Source: Parafrankia discariae
GTDB lineage: Bacteria; Actinomycetota; Actinomycetes; Frankiales; Frankiaceae
Direction of reading: 5' to 3'
NCBI RefSeq assembly: GCF_000373365.1
Contig: NZ_KB891263.1
Span: forward strand, 148,093-212,092
Length of the DNA: 64,000 bases
The notes under the pieces are model-generated. The model worked only from the letters and a program-made list of their open reading frames with translations, was not told where the DNA came from and ran no database searches. Shown here piece after piece: positions 17,889 to 26,766 of the stretch. Made by a program: the position numbers and the translations under genes. How positions within the stretch are numbered: the stretch's first letter is position 1; the number at the start of each line of letters is the position of its first letter.

Positions 17889-18311
17889 GTGAGCATCGCG
17901 ACCCCCGCGCCCCTGACGGTCCCCAAGGTCCTCTCGATCCACGACGTGCCGGCCAACCGGCGCCGCGGCGGTGACATCCGCACGCTGCTGTCCCCGGCGA
18001 CCGTCGGGGCCAAGTCCGGGTTCCTGGGCACCCTCACCCTGCAGCCCGAAGAAGTGGTGACCGAGCACTGGCACCCCTACTCCGAGGAGTTCCTCTACTG
18101 CGTCAGCGGCGCGGTCACCGCCCGCCTCGACGGTGAGCACACCGCGCTGCCCGCCGAGCACGGCCTGCTCATCCCGATCGGCATGCGGCACCGGATCGTG
18201 AACACCGGCGACGAGGTGGCCTTCCTCGTGTTCCACCTCAGCCCGCTCGCCCCGCGGCCCGACCTCGGGCACGTGGACACCGAGCCGCTACCCGAGCAGT
18301 CGCAGCAGTGA
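17889..18311 (+). CDS. Cupin-domain protein of spore-pigment type (WhiE ORFII-like)
   Basis: 140 aa, GTG start preceded by GAGGAGA. One cupin beta-barrel with metal-binding pattern [16 protein letters not shown]...HRIVNTG. Such cupins are regular members of whiE/sch-type polyketide clusters and are thought to assist cyclisation or oxidation. The exact reaction is not settled. Overlaps the KS-alpha start by four bases. Confidence 0.9.
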   Translation: MSIATPAPLTVPKVLSIHDVPANRRRGGDIRTLLSPATVGAKSGFLGTLTLQPEEVVTEHWHPYSEEFLYCVSGAVTARLDGEHTALPAEHGLLIPIGMRHRIVNTGDEVAFLVFHLSPLAPRPDLGHVDTEPLPEQSQQ

Positions 18312-19660
18312 ACAAACCCACGCAGCGGTCGCGGCCGGACGGCGCCCACGGGCCGGCGTCGCGGGATGGGGGTCCGCGCCGCACCGCGGTGACCGGGGTC
18401 GGCGTCGTCGCCCCCGGTGGCTCGAACCGCAAGGAGTTCTGGACCCTGCTCACGGATGGCCGCACCGCCACCCGCCGGCTGTCCTTCTTCGACCCGTCGC
18501 CGTTCCGGTCGCAGGTCGCGGCCGAATGCGACTTCGACCCGCTCGCCGCCGGCCTCACCCGCCAGGAGATCGCGCGCAACGACCGGTTCGTGCAGTTCGC
18601 CCTGGCAGCGGCCGCGGAGGCGGTGGCCGACAGCGGGCTGGACCTCGGCCTCGGCGTCGGCGGCGCCGAGCGCGGGCCGGGTGACGGGCCGGTCGTCGGG
18701 GTGAGCATGGGCAGCGCTGTCGGGGCGACCACCCGGCTCGAGAACGAGTACGTGGTCGTCAGCGACGGCGGGAAGCACTGGGAGGTCGACCCGCGCTACG
18801 CGAGCTCGTTCCTCTACCACGCGCTCGTGCCGAGCTCCCTGGCCACCGAGATCGCCTGCCGGTTCGGCGCGCACGGCCCGTCGTTCGTGGTCTCCACCGG
18901 GTGCACCTCCGGCATCGACGCGGTCGGCTACGGCCACCAGCTCATCGTCGACGGCGAGGCGGACATCGTGATCGCCGGCGCCTCCGACGCGCCGCTCTCG
19001 CCGATCTCCATCGCCTGCTTCGACGCGATCCGCGCCACCTCGGCCCGCAACGACGACCCCGAGCACGCCTCGCGGCCGTTCGACGCCAGCCGTGACGGCT
19101 TCGTGATGGGCGAGGGCAGCGCCGTCCTCATCCTCGAGGAGCTGGAGTCGGCGCGGGCCCGCGGCGCGCACATCTACTGCGAGGTCGGCGGGTACGCCTC
19201 GCGGTCCAACGCCTTCCACATGACCGGCCTGCGCCCGGACGGCGTCGAGATGGCCGAGGCCATCCGCATGGCCCTGGGCCAGGCGCGCCTCGACCCGTCC
19301 GCCGTCGACTACGTCAACGCCCACGGGTCGGGGACGAAGCAGAACGACCGGCACGAGACGGCCGCCTTCAAGCGGTCGCTGGGCGCCCACGCCCACGAGG
19401 TGCCGGTCAGCTCGATCAAGTCGATGGTCGGCCACTCCCTCGGCGCGATCGGCTCCATCGAGCTCGCGGCCTGCGCCCTGGCGATCGAGCACAACGTGGT
19501 GCCGCCGACGGCGAACTGGACGACCCGCGACCCCGAGTGCGACCTGGACTACGTCCCGAACACCGCGCGCGACCACACCGTGGACGCGGCGCTGTCGGTG
19601 GGCAGCGGGTTCGGCGGCTTCCAGTCAGCGATCGTCCTGGCCTCGGCGGACCGGACATGA
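18308..19660 (+). CDS. Type II PKS ketosynthase alpha
   Basis: 450 aa. Catalytic Cys199 in [10 protein letters not shown] and both histidines in [11 protein letters not shown] and [13 protein letters not shown] are present, so it should be an active condensing enzyme. The N-terminus has about 25 extra polar residues before [13 protein letters not shown]. It pairs with the downstream KS-beta to build the poly-beta-keto chain. GTGA overlap with the cupin gene and ATGA overlap with KS-beta indicate translational coupling and 1:1 production. Confidence 0.97.
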   Translation: MNKPTQRSRPDGAHGPASRDGGPRRTAVTGVGVVAPGGSNRKEFWTLLTDGRTATRRLSFFDPSPFRSQVAAECDFDPLAAGLTRQEIARNDRFVQFALAAAAEAVADSGLDLGLGVGGAERGPGDGPVVGVSMGSAVGATTRLENEYVVVSDGGKHWEVDPRYASSFLYHALVPSSLATEIACRFGAHGPSFVVSTGCTSGIDAVGYGHQLIVDGEADIVIAGASDAPLSPISIACFDAIRATSARNDDPEHASRPFDASRDGFVMGEGSAVLILEELESARARGAHIYCEVGGYASRSNAFHMTGLRPDGVEMAEAIRMALGQARLDPSAVDYVNAHGSGTKQNDRHETAAFKRSLGAHAHEVPVSSIKSMVGHSLGAIGSIELAACALAIEHNVVPPTANWTTRDPECDLDYVPNTARDHTVDAALSVGSGFGGFQSAIVLASADRT

Positions 19661-20946
19661 CCGTCCTGGACACCGCACCGGCCGAGGCGGCCGGGGCGGC
19701 CGGCCGCCCCGCGGCGGGCGCGGTGCGGCCGGTCGTCACCGGGCTCGGGGTCATCGCGCCCAGCGGGATCGGCCTCGACGCGTACTGGGCCTCGACGCTG
19801 CGCGGCGAACTGCGCGTCGCGCCGATCACCCGGTTCGACGCGAGCCGCTACGACACCCGGATCGCCGGCGAGGTCCCCGACTTCGCCGCCGAGGAGTACG
19901 TCGACCACCGCTACCTGGTGCAGACCGACCGCTGGACCTGGCTGGGCATGGCCGCGTCCAGGCTGGCGCTGGCCGACGCCGCCTACGACCCGGCCGAGCG
20001 CGACCCGTACGAGACGTCGGTGGTCTTCGGTGCCGGCTCCGGCGGCAACGACTTCGGCCAGCGGGAGCTGTCCCGGCTGTGGACGCGCGGGCGCACCGCG
20101 GTCAGCGTCTACCAGTCGATCGCCTGGTTCTACGCGGCGACGACCGGCCAGACCTCGATCCGGCACGGGCTCAAGGGCCCGTCGGGCGTCCTCGTCTCCG
20201 ACGGCGCCGGCGGTCTCGACAGCCTCGCCCAGGCCCGGCGCACCATCCGGCGCGGCACCCCCACGGTGCTCGCCGGCGGCGCCGAGTGCGGGCTGACGCC
20301 GTACGCGCTGACCTGCCACCTCAGCAGCGGCCGGGTCAGCTCCGCGGCGAGCCCCGCCGACGGCTACAAGCCGTTCGACGTCCGTGCCAACGGCTACCTG
20401 CCCGGCGAGGGCGGGGCGACCCTGCTCGTCGAGGACCCGGTCACCGCCGCCAGCCGTGGCGCCCGGGTCTACGGCGAGATCGCCGGCTACGCGGCCACCC
20501 ACGACGGCGCGCACCACGAGCAGGCGCCGGCGGACTCGCGCTGGCTGGCCGCGGCGATGCGCCGCGCGCTCGCCGACGCGAAGCTGACCCCCGCCGACGT
20601 CGACGTCGTGTTCGCCGACGGCGCCGGCTCGCCGGACCTCGACGCGCTGGAGGCGGCGGCGATCCGGGACGTCTTCGGCGCCGGGGCGGTACCCGTGACC
20701 GCCCCGCAGGGGCTCATCGGACGGCTGTGCGCCGGCGGTTCCGCCCTCGCCGCGGCGACCGCGCTGCTGTCGATCCGCGACGGGGTGATCCCCGCCGTGG
20801 GCAACCTCGACGAGCCCGACCCCGCCCACGGCCTCGACCTGGTGCGCTCGCCGCGCGAGGGCCGGGTCCGGGTCGCGCTGGTCAACGCGCGCGGCCACGG
20901 CGGGTTCAACAGCTCGCTCGTCCTGCGGGCGGTCGGCACCGACTGA
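19657..20946 (+). CDS. Type II PKS ketosynthase beta / chain length factor
   Basis: 429 aa from ATG 19657. Thiolase fold without an active-site Cys. The position that is normally Gln in chain length factors (EQAGGLD pattern) reads [10 protein letters not shown] here, giving Gly183, checked at the nucleotide level. The catalytic His motifs are also lost ([10 protein letters not shown]). CLFs set chain length and assist malonyl decarboxylation for priming. The missing Gln suggests altered or absent decarboxylase function, but an alignment is needed. Confidence 0.93.
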   Translation: MTVLDTAPAEAAGAAGRPAAGAVRPVVTGLGVIAPSGIGLDAYWASTLRGELRVAPITRFDASRYDTRIAGEVPDFAAEEYVDHRYLVQTDRWTWLGMAASRLALADAAYDPAERDPYETSVVFGAGSGGNDFGQRELSRLWTRGRTAVSVYQSIAWFYAATTGQTSIRHGLKGPSGVLVSDGAGGLDSLAQARRTIRRGTPTVLAGGAECGLTPYALTCHLSSGRVSSAASPADGYKPFDVRANGYLPGEGGATLLVEDPVTAASRGARVYGEIAGYAATHDGAHHEQAPADSRWLAAAMRRALADAKLTPADVDVVFADGAGSPDLDALEAAAIRDVFGAGAVPVTAPQGLIGRLCAGGSALAAATALLSIRDGVIPAVGNLDEPDPAHGLDLVRSPREGRVRVALVNARGHGGFNSSLVLRAVGTD

Positions 20947-20950
20947 GGGT

Positions 20951-20984
20951 CGGCACCGACCGCGGGCCGGCACCGACCGCGGGC
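20951..20984. repeat. 17-bp tandem duplication after KS-beta gene
   Basis: Two exact copies of CGGCACCGACCGCGGGC directly after the KS-beta stop. The preceding coding end also contains the GTCGGCACCGAC core, so this looks like local duplication of the gene's 3' end. The units are near-palindromic and could form a small hairpin in the 152-bp gap before the ketoreductase gene. Confidence 0.85.
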
Positions 20985-21098
20985 CGGCCCGCCTCACCTG
21001 TCTCTCCGGCGCGCTGACGACGCCGTCGGCGCGCCGGGGGATCCGGGTGGCCGCGACCACCCGGGACATTCCGGACTCACCTTTCGAGAGGATCATCG

Positions 21099-21836
21099 AT
21101 GTTCCCAGACCTGGCCGGCAAGCGTGCCCTGGTCACCGGCGGCACGCGCGGTATCGGCCGGGCCGTCGTGCTCGGGCTCGCCCAGGCCGGCGCCACCGTC
21201 GTGGTCGGCCACCAGCGCCAGACCGAGGACGCGGAGAGCCTGCGCCGCGAGCTCAAGGACACCGGCAACGACCACCTGCTGGTGCAGGCCGACGTCGCCG
21301 ACCCGGCGCAGATCACCGAGCTGGTGTCGGCGGCCGGCACCCATCTGGGTGGCCTCGACATCGTCGTGAACAGCGTCGGGACGATCAGCCACATCCCGTA
21401 CGCCGAGCTGCCGCTGGACGCCTGGACGCAGGTGCTGACCACCAACCTGACCGCGACCCACCTCGTCACCCAGGGCGCGCTGCCGCTGCTCGGTGACTCG
21501 GGGACGGTCGTCAACATCGGCTCCGGCGCCGGGCTCGTCGGCGTGCCGCTGCGCGCCCACTACACGGCGGCCAAGACCGGCCTGATCGGCCTGACCCGCT
21601 CGCTGTCCAAGGAGCTCGGCTCCAAGGGCATCCGGGTGAACCTGGTCTCGCCGGGCGTCATCGAGACCGACCAGGCGGCCGGCATGCCCCCGGCGGCGCG
21701 CGCCGCGTACACCAACCGCATCCCGCTGGGCCGGCTCGGCGAGGCCCACGAGGTCGCCGCCGTCGTCCTGTTCCTCGCCAGCGACGTGTCCAGCTACGTC
21801 AACGGCGCCACCTTCACGGTCGACGGAGGAATCTGA
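21099..21836 (+). CDS. SDR-family ketoreductase
   Basis: 245 aa classical short-chain dehydrogenase: cofactor motif TGGTRGIG, NSVG in place of NNAG, catalytic Ser in NIGSGAG and YTAAK. The Arg after TGGT favours NADPH. FabG-like; in this context most likely a polyketide ketoreductase or a reductase of a cyclised intermediate. Spore-pigment (whiE) clusters usually lack one. ATGA overlap with the next gene. Confidence 0.9.
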   Translation: MFPDLAGKRALVTGGTRGIGRAVVLGLAQAGATVVVGHQRQTEDAESLRRELKDTGNDHLLVQADVADPAQITELVSAAGTHLGGLDIVVNSVGTISHIPYAELPLDAWTQVLTTNLTATHLVTQGALPLLGDSGTVVNIGSGAGLVGVPLRAHYTAAKTGLIGLTRSLSKELGSKGIRVNLVSPGVIETDQAAGMPPAARAAYTNRIPLGRLGEAHEVAAVVLFLASDVSSYVNGATFTVDGGI

Positions 21837-22159
21837 TGGGCCACCCCCAGCCGTTCCGCATCATGCTGACCATGCACATCCACCCGGGCCGCGAGCAGGA
21901 GTTCGAGCAGACCTGGCTGCGGATCGGCGACGGCGTGACCAGCCACCCGGCGAACCTCGGCCAGTGGCTGATCCGCTCCGAGGACGAGCCGAGCACGTAC
22001 TACATCATCAGCGACTGGGTGGACGAGCCGAAGTTCCGCGAGTTCGAGCTGAGCCCCGGGCACCTGGAGCATCGCAAGATCCTGCACCCGCTGCGGGCCA
22101 GCGGCTCGATGGTCACCGGGACGGTGCTCACCCACCTCGTCGGCGCGGCGGCCGAGTGA
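21836..22159 (+). CDS. ABM-domain (antibiotic biosynthesis monooxygenase) protein 1
   Basis: 107 aa, ATG overlapping the ketoreductase stop. Ferredoxin-like ABM fold with the pattern FRIMLTMHIHPGREQEFEQTW and YYIISDWVDEPKFREFELS. Members include cofactor-free quinone-forming oxygenases such as ActVA-Orf6 and TcmH, as well as non-catalytic relatives. The stop overlaps the start of the second ABM gene. Confidence 0.85.
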   Translation: MGHPQPFRIMLTMHIHPGREQEFEQTWLRIGDGVTSHPANLGQWLIRSEDEPSTYYIISDWVDEPKFREFELSPGHLEHRKILHPLRASGSMVTGTVLTHLVGAAAE

Positions 22160-22674
22160 TCCGCCGCAAGAAGAAGGCGGACGCCCCGCCGGAGACCGAC
22201 CCGCCGGAGACCGCCTCGGCCGAGGCGGTTCCGGGCGAGTCGGTTCCGGCCGAGTCAACCGCGGTGGACTCGGCCGCGGTGGATTCGGCTCGGGTTGAAG
22301 GATCGGCCGAAGCCGAAGCCGAAGCCGAGGCCGGTGCCGGGGGCCGGGTGCGGGTGATGCTGTGGGCGGTCGACCCGGCCGAGGACCAGGGCGCGGTCGA
22401 ACGGGCCTACCACGAGATCAGCTCCAAGCTGGTGGGCACGCCCGGCCTGCTCGGGAACCGCCTGCTGCGCTCCGCCGCCGAGCCGACGAAGTTCGCCGTC
22501 GTCAGCGAGTGGACGAGCATGGCCGAGTTCGTGACCTGGGAGCGCGGGGCGGATCACAAGCCGGCCACCTCGCCGCTGCGCCCGCTGCAGGACCCGGCGA
22601 TGCGCGCGACCATCTTCACCGAGGTCGCCGCCTACGGCCCGGACGGTCCCTTCACCGAACCTCAGGGGATCTAG
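22156..22674 (+). CDS. ABM-domain protein 2 with acidic N-terminal extension
   Basis: 172 aa from GTG 22156. It has a basic start (IRRKKK), then an Ala/Glu/Ser-rich low-complexity stretch of about 55 residues, then an ABM domain (about 65-165; LLRSAAEPTKFAVVSEWTSM). It probably works with the previous ABM protein, either as a heteromer or on a successive oxidation. Last gene of the PKS block; a hairpin follows. Confidence 0.8.
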   Translation: MIRRKKKADAPPETDPPETASAEAVPGESVPAESTAVDSAAVDSARVEGSAEAEAEAEAGAGGRVRVMLWAVDPAEDQGAVERAYHEISSKLVGTPGLLGNRLLRSAAEPTKFAVVSEWTSMAEFVTWERGADHKPATSPLRPLQDPAMRATIFTEVAAYGPDGPFTEPQGI

Positions 22675-22685
22675 CACGACTGTCT

Positions 22686-22720
22686 CGGCGGCGCGCAAGG
22701 ATCAGCCCGGCGCGCCGCCG
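22686..22720 (+). terminator. Hairpin terminator of PKS operon
   Basis: 11-bp GC stem (22686-22696 against 22710-22720) with a 13-nt loop, 11 bp after the last stop codon. No T-tract. Confidence 0.6.
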
Positions 22721-22961
22721 GGCCTCCGCCCCCGGGCTTTCACGGATGCCGCCGGATGGCCATCCCAGGTTGATCTTTAATTTCCAAGACCTGTTCTCGG
22801 CGAGCCGCCTGAACTTCTACCGTGCTAGGTCACCTGTCAGTTACTGCTTCGACGGGGTAGCGATTTCCCGCCGTTGGGTGACCCGATGGCGTAGTCGCAT
22901 ACAAGGTGCTCGGTCTACTTTCGATTCGTGTTCGGATCATGTTGATCAAAGAGTGGCACGA

Positions 22962-23530
22962 TCAAGCGGTCGGTGCCGCAGATGTTGGCTCGGCATCGGT
23001 CGTGTGCGGCCTGGACAGGTCAGTGGCCAGGGGAAGCCGCCCCTCGGACCACACCGCTGCCGTCCGTCCGCCCAGAGCCCGCTCGCCGGTCCCGTCCAGG
23101 GACAGGACGTGCAGCGACTGGTCGCCGCCGCCGCGGAACACGATCTGGGCGCCGTCCGGCGACCAGGACAGCTCGTACGCGTCGCGGGCGGTGCTGATCC
23201 GGCGGCGGCCGGAACCGTCGGCGTTGATTAGGAACATCCCGCCGATGTTGCGGGTGTACGCGACCGTGCGGCCGTCGGGGGAGAAGGCCGCGTGGTCCGA
23301 CGAGCCGTCCGGTTCGTCGGTGATCTGGCGGGAGTCGCCGCCGTCCGTCCGGACGCTGAGGATCTCGCCGTCGGGCCCGGTGAAGGCGACCCGGCTTGCG
23401 TCCGGGGCCAGGACCGGACGAGGTCCGCACCGTCAGGCCTGACTCGCGCAGCTGCTTGATGACCACGACGGTGTCCAGGCCGCGGTAGTCGGCGAGCGTG
23501 ATCGGCGTGCCGGGCCCGGCGCTGCCCGCG
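22962..23530 (-). pseudogene. Remnant of PASTA-like / TolB-type beta-propeller protein (frameshifted)
   Basis: The frame ending at 22962 can be read back to a stop near 23433. It encodes PD40/TolB-type repeats: AFSPDGRTVAYTR, then MFLINADGSG, then LSWSPDGAQIVFRG. Just upstream, in another frame (about 23430-23530), is a PASTA-like segment, ITLADYRGLDTVVVIKQLRE then SGLTVRT. The two would be continuous if one frameshift near 23425-23440 were repaired. No start codon or kinase/membrane portion remains. It looks like the 3' part of an extracytoplasmic sensor, perhaps from a Ser/Thr kinase, left after deletion. Confidence 0.65.
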
Positions 23531-24326
23531 GCCGTCCGGCTCGACCCGCCCGGAGCGGCGGCGTGGAGCCGGCTGTGGCGCGGGCGCTCGCCCAGAAGGC
23601 GTCGAACAGGGCGTCCGAGCGGTGTCGCGCCTCGTCGGCCCTGGTGGCGATCTCCGCGCGCAGGGCGGCGGCGTCGACGCCGTGTCCGCGCAGCCAGGGC
23701 TCGAGCCCCTGCTCCCGCCACCCGCGGACCCATCCCTCGAAGCTGGCCGGCGTGATCTCGGGATGGAACTGGACGCCCAGGTGCGGGCCCGAGCGGAAGG
23801 CCTGCGGCGCGTCCGCCGTCCAGGCGATCTCCTCGGCGCCCGGCGGGACGTCGAAGGTGTCGAAGTGGAACTCCAGCCACAGGCCCGCGGGGACGAGATC
23901 CGGCACCGCGGAGGTCACCGAGCGCCAGCCGAGTTCGGGGCGCGGCGCCCGTCGCACGAGGGCGCCGAGGGCGCGGGCGAGTAGCTGCCCTCCGAAGCAG
24001 ATGCCGAGGACCGGGGTCCCGGCCTCGATCGCCGCCCGCAGGTAGGACAGCTCGGACGGCAGCCACGGCACGGTGTCGTCGTAGGCGGACTTGTCCGACC
24101 CCATGACCACCACCAGGTCCAGTGTCCGCGGTGGGGGCGGCGGCGTGCCGGAGGTGACGAGGGCGACGTCGACGCCGTGGTGCCGCAGCCGGTCGCCGAT
24201 GCTGCCGGTCTCGGTCACGGCGGCACCGTTCGCGACGTCATGCACGATCACCACTGCCCGTGGCGGCGTGCCGGTCCGGATCGTCCCGTCCCGACCCACC
24301 GTGCTCTCGGCATCCACAGTGTCCAC
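23433..24326 (-). CDS. Class I glutamine amidotransferase-like protein with aberrant C-terminus
   Basis: 297 aa from GTG. The class I GATase domain spans about residues 25-245: nucleophile in GICFGGQLLARALG and the His-Glu pair in GVQFHPE. This matches GMP-synthase-like stand-alone amidotransferases that act on gamma-glutamyl or related amides. After SARAT (about residue 248) the last ~50 residues are Arg/Pro/Ser-rich. They are read out of frame through the neighbouring relic, which suggests that the original stop was lost in a deletion. 28 bp downstream of the DUF429 gene on the same strand. Confidence 0.75.
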   Translation of the reverse strand: MDTVDAESTVGRDGTIRTGTPPRAVVIVHDVANGAAVTETGSIGDRLRHHGVDVALVTSGTPPPPPRTLDLVVVMGSDKSAYDDTVPWLPSELSYLRAAIEAGTPVLGICFGGQLLARALGALVRRAPRPELGWRSVTSAVPDLVPAGLWLEFHFDTFDVPPGAEEIAWTADAPQAFRSGPHLGVQFHPEITPASFEGWVRGWREQGLEPWLRGHGVDAAALRAEIATRADEARHRSDALFDAFWASARATAGSTPPLRAGRAGRPRAAPGPARRSRSPTTAAWTPSWSSSSCASQA

Positions 24327-24354
24327 GACGGTACGCCGGGTGCTCGCGGACGGC

Positions 24355-25083
24355 TCAGAACCAGATCCCGGTCGGGACGCCCCGGTCGTCGAGCTGGCCC
24401 GACCCGGGGGCCGGCAGGCAGCCGGCGGCGCCGGTCGCGATGCGGTGCGCCGTCCAGGCGGCGGCCGCGGCGTCGAGGACGTCCACCGGTGGCACCGCGT
24501 TGGCCGGGCCGAGATCGTCCGGCAGCGCGATGCCGGCTGCCGCGAGCAGGGCCCGCCGGTGGGCCGCTCCCGCCCAGGTCGTCTTCGCGAAGGGGAGCGG
24601 CGCGCCGGCCATCGCGCCGAACGCCAGCTCGGGATGCACCTCGCGCAGCGCGTCGGGGTGGTCGGCGCGCAGCGCGTCGGCCTCGAGGACCTTCGGTCGC
24701 AGTCCCCACGCCTGGCGGGTCAGGCCGCCGCCGGTCATCGCCCGGCACAGCGCGTTGGCGTCCGCGAACTGTTCGACCGCCCACACCGGCCGCGGGGGAA
24801 CCAGGAAGACACTCGCCCGGCGTGGCCCGGCCGCGGCGCGCGCCGCCCGGTCGCACTCCCGCCAGCCGTCGGCAAGCAGCCCGAGGGGCATGTCGACGGC
24901 GATCATGTCGAAGGCCCGGCTCGCCGAAGCTGCTGTACTGCGGTCGGTGCGGTCGGTGAGGTCGCGCAGCGTGGCGGTGAAGCGGGCCCCGGCGAAGGCG
25001 CCGCCGCTCAGTTCGACGGCCACCCATCCGCCGGGGCAGGCGTCCACCCCCAGTACCCGCATCCGAGGACCCGTGACCGGCAT
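24355..25083 (-). CDS. DUF429 family protein (RNase H-like fold)
   Basis: 242 aa. It starts with the DUF429 signature VLGVDACPGGWVAVEL, followed by MIAVDMPLGL, then PRRASVFLVPPRP and DALREVHPELAF. DUF429 proteins are predicted RNase H-fold nucleases or NTP-dependent enzymes with no settled function. The acidic residues in the first two motifs are kept. It probably forms an operon with the downstream amidotransferase. Confidence 0.85.
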   Translation of the reverse strand: MPVTGPRMRVLGVDACPGGWVAVELSGGAFAGARFTATLRDLTDRTDRSTAASASRAFDMIAVDMPLGLLADGWRECDRAARAAAGPRRASVFLVPPRPVWAVEQFADANALCRAMTGGGLTRQAWGLRPKVLEADALRADHPDALREVHPELAFGAMAGAPLPFAKTTWAGAAHRRALLAAAGIALPDDLGPANAVPPVDVLDAAAAAWTAHRIATGAAGCLPAPGSGQLDDRGVPTGIWF

Positions 25084-25220
25084 GGACCCATCTCACCCTC
25101 CGGGCGGGCTGCCGGTGAGGGCGGGCCTGCGCCCGGCGGCCACCCGTGCCCGGCGGGGCGCGCCGTGCGACCGTCGGGACGGGTATGAGGCACTGATCTC
25201 TGGGAATGTCCCAGGCGCCC

Positions 25221-25254
25221 GCCGCCCCGCCGCCCGGGCGGGCGGCGGGGCGGC
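25221..25254. promoter_or_regulatory. GC hairpin between divergent genes
   Basis: 16-bp inverted repeat (25221-25236 against 25239-25254). It lies upstream of both the DUF429 gene and the flavin reductase gene, so it is not a terminator for either. It may be an insulator or a leader structure. Confidence 0.5.
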
Positions 25255-25293
25255 GGGGCGGCGTACCTGAGCGGGAGAGGAGCTGGGCGATCC

Positions 25294-25782
25294 ATGGTCG
25301 AGTCAGGCGCGTTCCACGGGGCGGTGAGCGCCGTCAGCTATCCGATGGCGATCGTGACCACCACGGCGGGCGGTGAGCGCAGCGGCTGCCTCGTCGGCTT
25401 CCACACCCAGTGCAGCATCGATCCGCCGCGTTACCTCATCTGTGTCTCACACGGCAACCACACGTTCGCCGTGGCCCGGCAGGCGACGCATCTGGCCGTG
25501 CACCTCCTCGACGTCGCCGACCGGGAGCTCTCCGAGCTGTTCGGGGAGCTCACCGGTGACGAGGTCGACAAGTTCGCCCGCTGTCAGTGGTCGGCGGGAC
25601 CGTTCGGGATGCCGGTGCTGGCGGGCCCGCGGGCCTGGTTCGCCGGTCCGGTGGTGAACGCCGTCGAGGTCGGCGACCACACGGCGTTCGTGATCGAACC
25701 GGCCGCCGGGGAGTTCCACGGCCCGCTGCGCCAGCTGGGATTCCAGGACGTGCGCGACATGGAACCGGGCCATCCCGCGTGA
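25294..25782 (+). CDS. Flavin reductase-like (DIM6/NTAB family) protein
   Basis: 162 aa, start preceded by GGGAGAGGAG. Split-barrel flavin reductase pattern: SYPMAIVTTTAGGERSGCLV, then CSIDPPRYLICVSHGNHTF. Such proteins bind FMN and supply reduced flavin to monooxygenases or act as flavin-dependent oxidoreductases. No obvious partner oxygenase is adjacent. Confidence 0.85.
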   Translation: MVESGAFHGAVSAVSYPMAIVTTTAGGERSGCLVGFHTQCSIDPPRYLICVSHGNHTFAVARQATHLAVHLLDVADRELSELFGELTGDEVDKFARCQWSAGPFGMPVLAGPRAWFAGPVVNAVEVGDHTAFVIEPAAGEFHGPLRQLGFQDVRDMEPGHPA

Positions 25783-25890
25783 CCGGGCCCAACTGACCGG
25801 GCCTGGCTGACCGGCCCCGCCTGATCGGTGCCACCTGCCACCGGGCCGGGGGCGCCCCGGCCCGTCCGGCTCACCCGCCGGCACCGGGTC

Positions 25891-26766
25891 TCAGGCGGGG
25901 TCGGCGGCCGATGCGATGTCGGGGGCGTCGGACGCGTCGGCGAAGAAGACGAAGCAGCGGGTGCCGACGAAGTCGTTGTCGCGCACGACCATGCTCGAGT
26001 AGACGGTCATCGGCAGGGTCGAGCGGTCGAGCCGGTGGATCGTGGTCGGGAAGTTGACGATCCCGCTCTGGCCGGTCATGGCCTCGCCCATCGCCACCAG
26101 GTCGGCCTCGACGGCGAAGATCGGGAGGAGGTTCTGGCCGACGAACCGCTCCGGCTCGTCCTCGCAGCCCAGGAACCGCAGGTGAACCTGGTTGGTCCGC
26201 CGCACCTCGGCGGTGCGGGCCATCGCGTGGACGGGGACGGGGAGCAGCTCGAAGAGGTCGTCGAGCTCCTTCGTCAGCGACTGGACGCCCGCCTCGTCCA
26301 GCCCCTCGACGAGCGGGGTGACGTCGGACTGGCTCCACCGGCGGTGCCACTCCCACGCGTCGGTGCCGTCGGGCCCCGGCAGGGACGCCACGAACGCCGG
26401 CCGGGTGACGATGCGGAGCAGGCCGCCGTCCGGCTCGCCGTTCACGTCAAGCAGGCAGTCCGCGGTCGAACCGTCGGGTCGCTTGATCGTGACCGGTTCG
26501 TTGTGGAGCGCGTGCCCGCGGGCCGCGGTCGCCGTCAGCCGCTCCCAGGTCGTGGCGTCCAGGAGGGCCCTGACCGACAGCTCGGGCGCGGACGAGCCCG
26601 CGTCAGGCCAGCCCACGATCCGGCGCTGGGCCCGGTTCGCCCGCCGCACGGTTCCGTCGAAGTCCGTGACCAGGATGCCGACGTTCGCGTTCTCGAACAG
26701 GTCGACGAGCTCGAGCAGGTAGTCGGTCGCGGAGAGGTCGGCGTGCTGCGACACATCGATGGGCAT
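25891..26766 (-). CDS. Two-PAS-domain protein without output domain
   Basis: 291 aa from ATG 26764-26766, with a GAAAGG site upstream. First PAS domain about residues 18-125 (LFENANVGILVTDFDGTVRR), second about 160-275 (LFELLPVPVHAMARTAEVRR; ends SSMVVRDNDFVG). No kinase, HTH or GGDEF domain follows, so it is a stand-alone sensor or a binding partner. Its upstream region carries the 11-bp-periodic CCGGTAGCG repeats also found before the DUF3050 operon, which ties it to the accessory locus. An in-frame extension to 27117 is open but covers that regulatory region. Confidence 0.8.
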   Translation of the reverse strand: MPIDVSQHADLSATDYLLELVDLFENANVGILVTDFDGTVRRANRAQRRIVGWPDAGSSAPELSVRALLDATTWERLTATAARGHALHNEPVTIKRPDGSTADCLLDVNGEPDGGLLRIVTRPAFVASLPGPDGTDAWEWHRRWSQSDVTPLVEGLDEAGVQSLTKELDDLFELLPVPVHAMARTAEVRRTNQVHLRFLGCEDEPERFVGQNLLPIFAVEADLVAMGEAMTGQSGIVNFPTTIHRLDRSTLPMTVYSSMVVRDNDFVGTRCFVFFADASDAPDIASAADPA

